Shown: positions 62,903-64,000 of the stretch, in pieces
Position numbering within the stretch: position 1 is the stretch's first letter
How the letters are laid out: every line of letters begins with the position of its first letter
Assembly (NCBI GenBank): GCA_014773175.1
Contig: VXCM01001435.1
Span: forward strand, 1 to 64,000
Source: Lucifuga dentata
Lineage: Eukaryota; Chordata; Actinopteri; Ophidiiformes; Bythitidae
Length of the DNA stretch: 64,000 nt
Direction: 5' to 3'
Position numbers and translations under genes: made by a program
Notes under the pieces: model-generated
Seen by the model: the letters and a program-made list of their open reading frames with translations, nothing else
Told to the model about the DNA's origin: nothing
The model's database searches: none

Positions 62903-64000
62903 GTAGGTCAGAAGGAGTCAAAGAGAGATTGGTGAAATCTGATAATTAAGCTTTTACAGGTCACTTTCTCTATAATAACACAGAGATACTGTAATAATCC
63001 AGTAGGTAGACAGGAGCAGAGGTCAGCTGCATGCTAAGGCTGGTTTGGTTTCACATGATAAACGTTGAGCGTTGTGCTGACCTGGGCGTTACATTATTGT
63101 GTTTGGGAGCTGAGCGGTGACTCCTAATGTCGTGTCACGGCAGTCAGATTCTCCGTTTTGACGCAGCGCTCAAAGTTCAACCAAATTCAGCTTTGACCTT
63201 TCCGACACTGACCTTTCCAACGTGCAACCAATCAGAGGACAGCTGTAAGCAGAAGCGCCACAGTGATGGAGAAGAAGCTCATAACCTTTTTTTTTTCTGC
63301 ATACCCCATCTTAAATGTTCTATATTGATACTATTATTTTGTTGTTACTATATTGTTATAGCACGTTTCTGAAATAAAGTTTTGAAGGGAAAAAAAAAAG
63401 AGAGAGAAGCTCATGAACTGTGTAGAGCAGTTTAGAATGGTTACTCAAAAAGGTTTCATGCACTGACATTTGCCATTTTTTCGCTTTTCTTCTTCAAATG
63501 AGAAAAGAGCCAGAGCCTTCTTTGTTGCGATGACTGTGTCCCTACCCGATTTGACCTGGAAACCCAATTTGGACCATGAATGTGCAAACATCTCCCATGG
63601 TAACCATCAACGTGTCATTAGTAACAAGCACTGTCAGCTCTTGGATAAGCGGCGCTGCTCAGACTCCGCTCATGAAAAAGCAGAGCACTGGATGCCAAGC
63701 TCAGCGGCAAAGCTCAACACTTATCATGTGAAATGAGCCTAAGGCCTGGTTTCTGCTTAATGTGGACGTGGACGCAGATGTCCCTGATGCATACCCTCTG
63801 CATGTCCTGCATTCATAGTTCTAGTGTTTTCATGAGACAACGCACACTTCAACTTCAGGACTTTCGGTGGCACTGTAGGACAAAGCTGCTTTGAACTGCC
63901 CCCAAACACACGAAAGCAAACCCAGCGGCGACAGAAGTAGCTTCTGTTCAGCCATCCACAGCAAAACGTAGAGGTGGTGAAATGAGAGTTGTTTTTGATT
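62903..64000. other. rnf20 intron 12 (open), with retroelement tail
   Basis: No further RNF20 exon is recognised. TTGTTATAGCACGTTTCTGA..AATAAAGTTTTGAAGG plus an A-run at 63345-63400 matches the tail at 5080-5140. Sequence after 63400 has no recognised coding content. Confidence 0.5.

Overview
The window looks like teleost (ray-finned fish) nuclear DNA, probably from a percomorph-type genome. The evidence is multi-exon genes with GT/AG introns, a typical fish tRNA-derived SINE, Tc1-like transposon relics, many short inverted-repeat elements flanked by TTAA, and vertebrate gene content. It is a draft assembly: isolated N characters sit either inside homopolymers or between two identical flanking copies, so several short duplications are join artefacts.

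Layout. 1-0.9 kb: truncated hAT-type (GTF2IRD2-like) BED zinc-finger ORF. 4.5-13.7 kb, minus: a compact type I membrane protein gene with a signal peptide, two kringles that most resemble plasminogen kringles 2 and 3, and one transmembrane segment. It has an in-frame TAG in the first kringle, and its first intron holds a decayed plus-strand gene. 14.2-16.6 kb, minus: CD2/SLAM-like Ig-domain membrane protein. 18.5-22.2 kb, minus: arylsulfatase I (arsi), two exons, complete. 22.4-31.6 kb: no convincing gene, but mobile-element relics including a probable solo LTR and tRNA-like SINEs. 31.8-37.9 kb, plus: treacle (tcof1). 38.6-39.5 kb: dead Tc1 transposase. 40.5-45.8 kb, plus: tmco6, 13 coding exons. 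48.8-51.1 kb, plus: four-transmembrane MS4A-like gene. 53.1-56.0 kb, minus: aldolase B (aldob). 58.0 kb to beyond 62.9 kb, plus: rnf20, N-terminal half only.

The neighbour pairs arsi-tcof1 and aldob-rnf20 match human 5q32 and 9q31 neighbour pairs as I recall them, so the window spans a fusion of two ancestral blocks. The genes do not form one pathway: they cover sulfate-ester hydrolysis, ribosome-biogenesis scaffolding, an armadillo protein, fructose metabolism and histone H2B ubiquitylation, beside two probable cell-surface proteins on the left.

The most unusual item is the kringle-kringle-transmembrane gene. All exon phases join cleanly from signal peptide to cytoplasmic tail. The two extra cysteines that link kringles 2 and 3 in plasminogen are both present, but there is no protease domain and one codon is nonsense. 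Family identifications rest on remembered sequence patterns, not on database searches.
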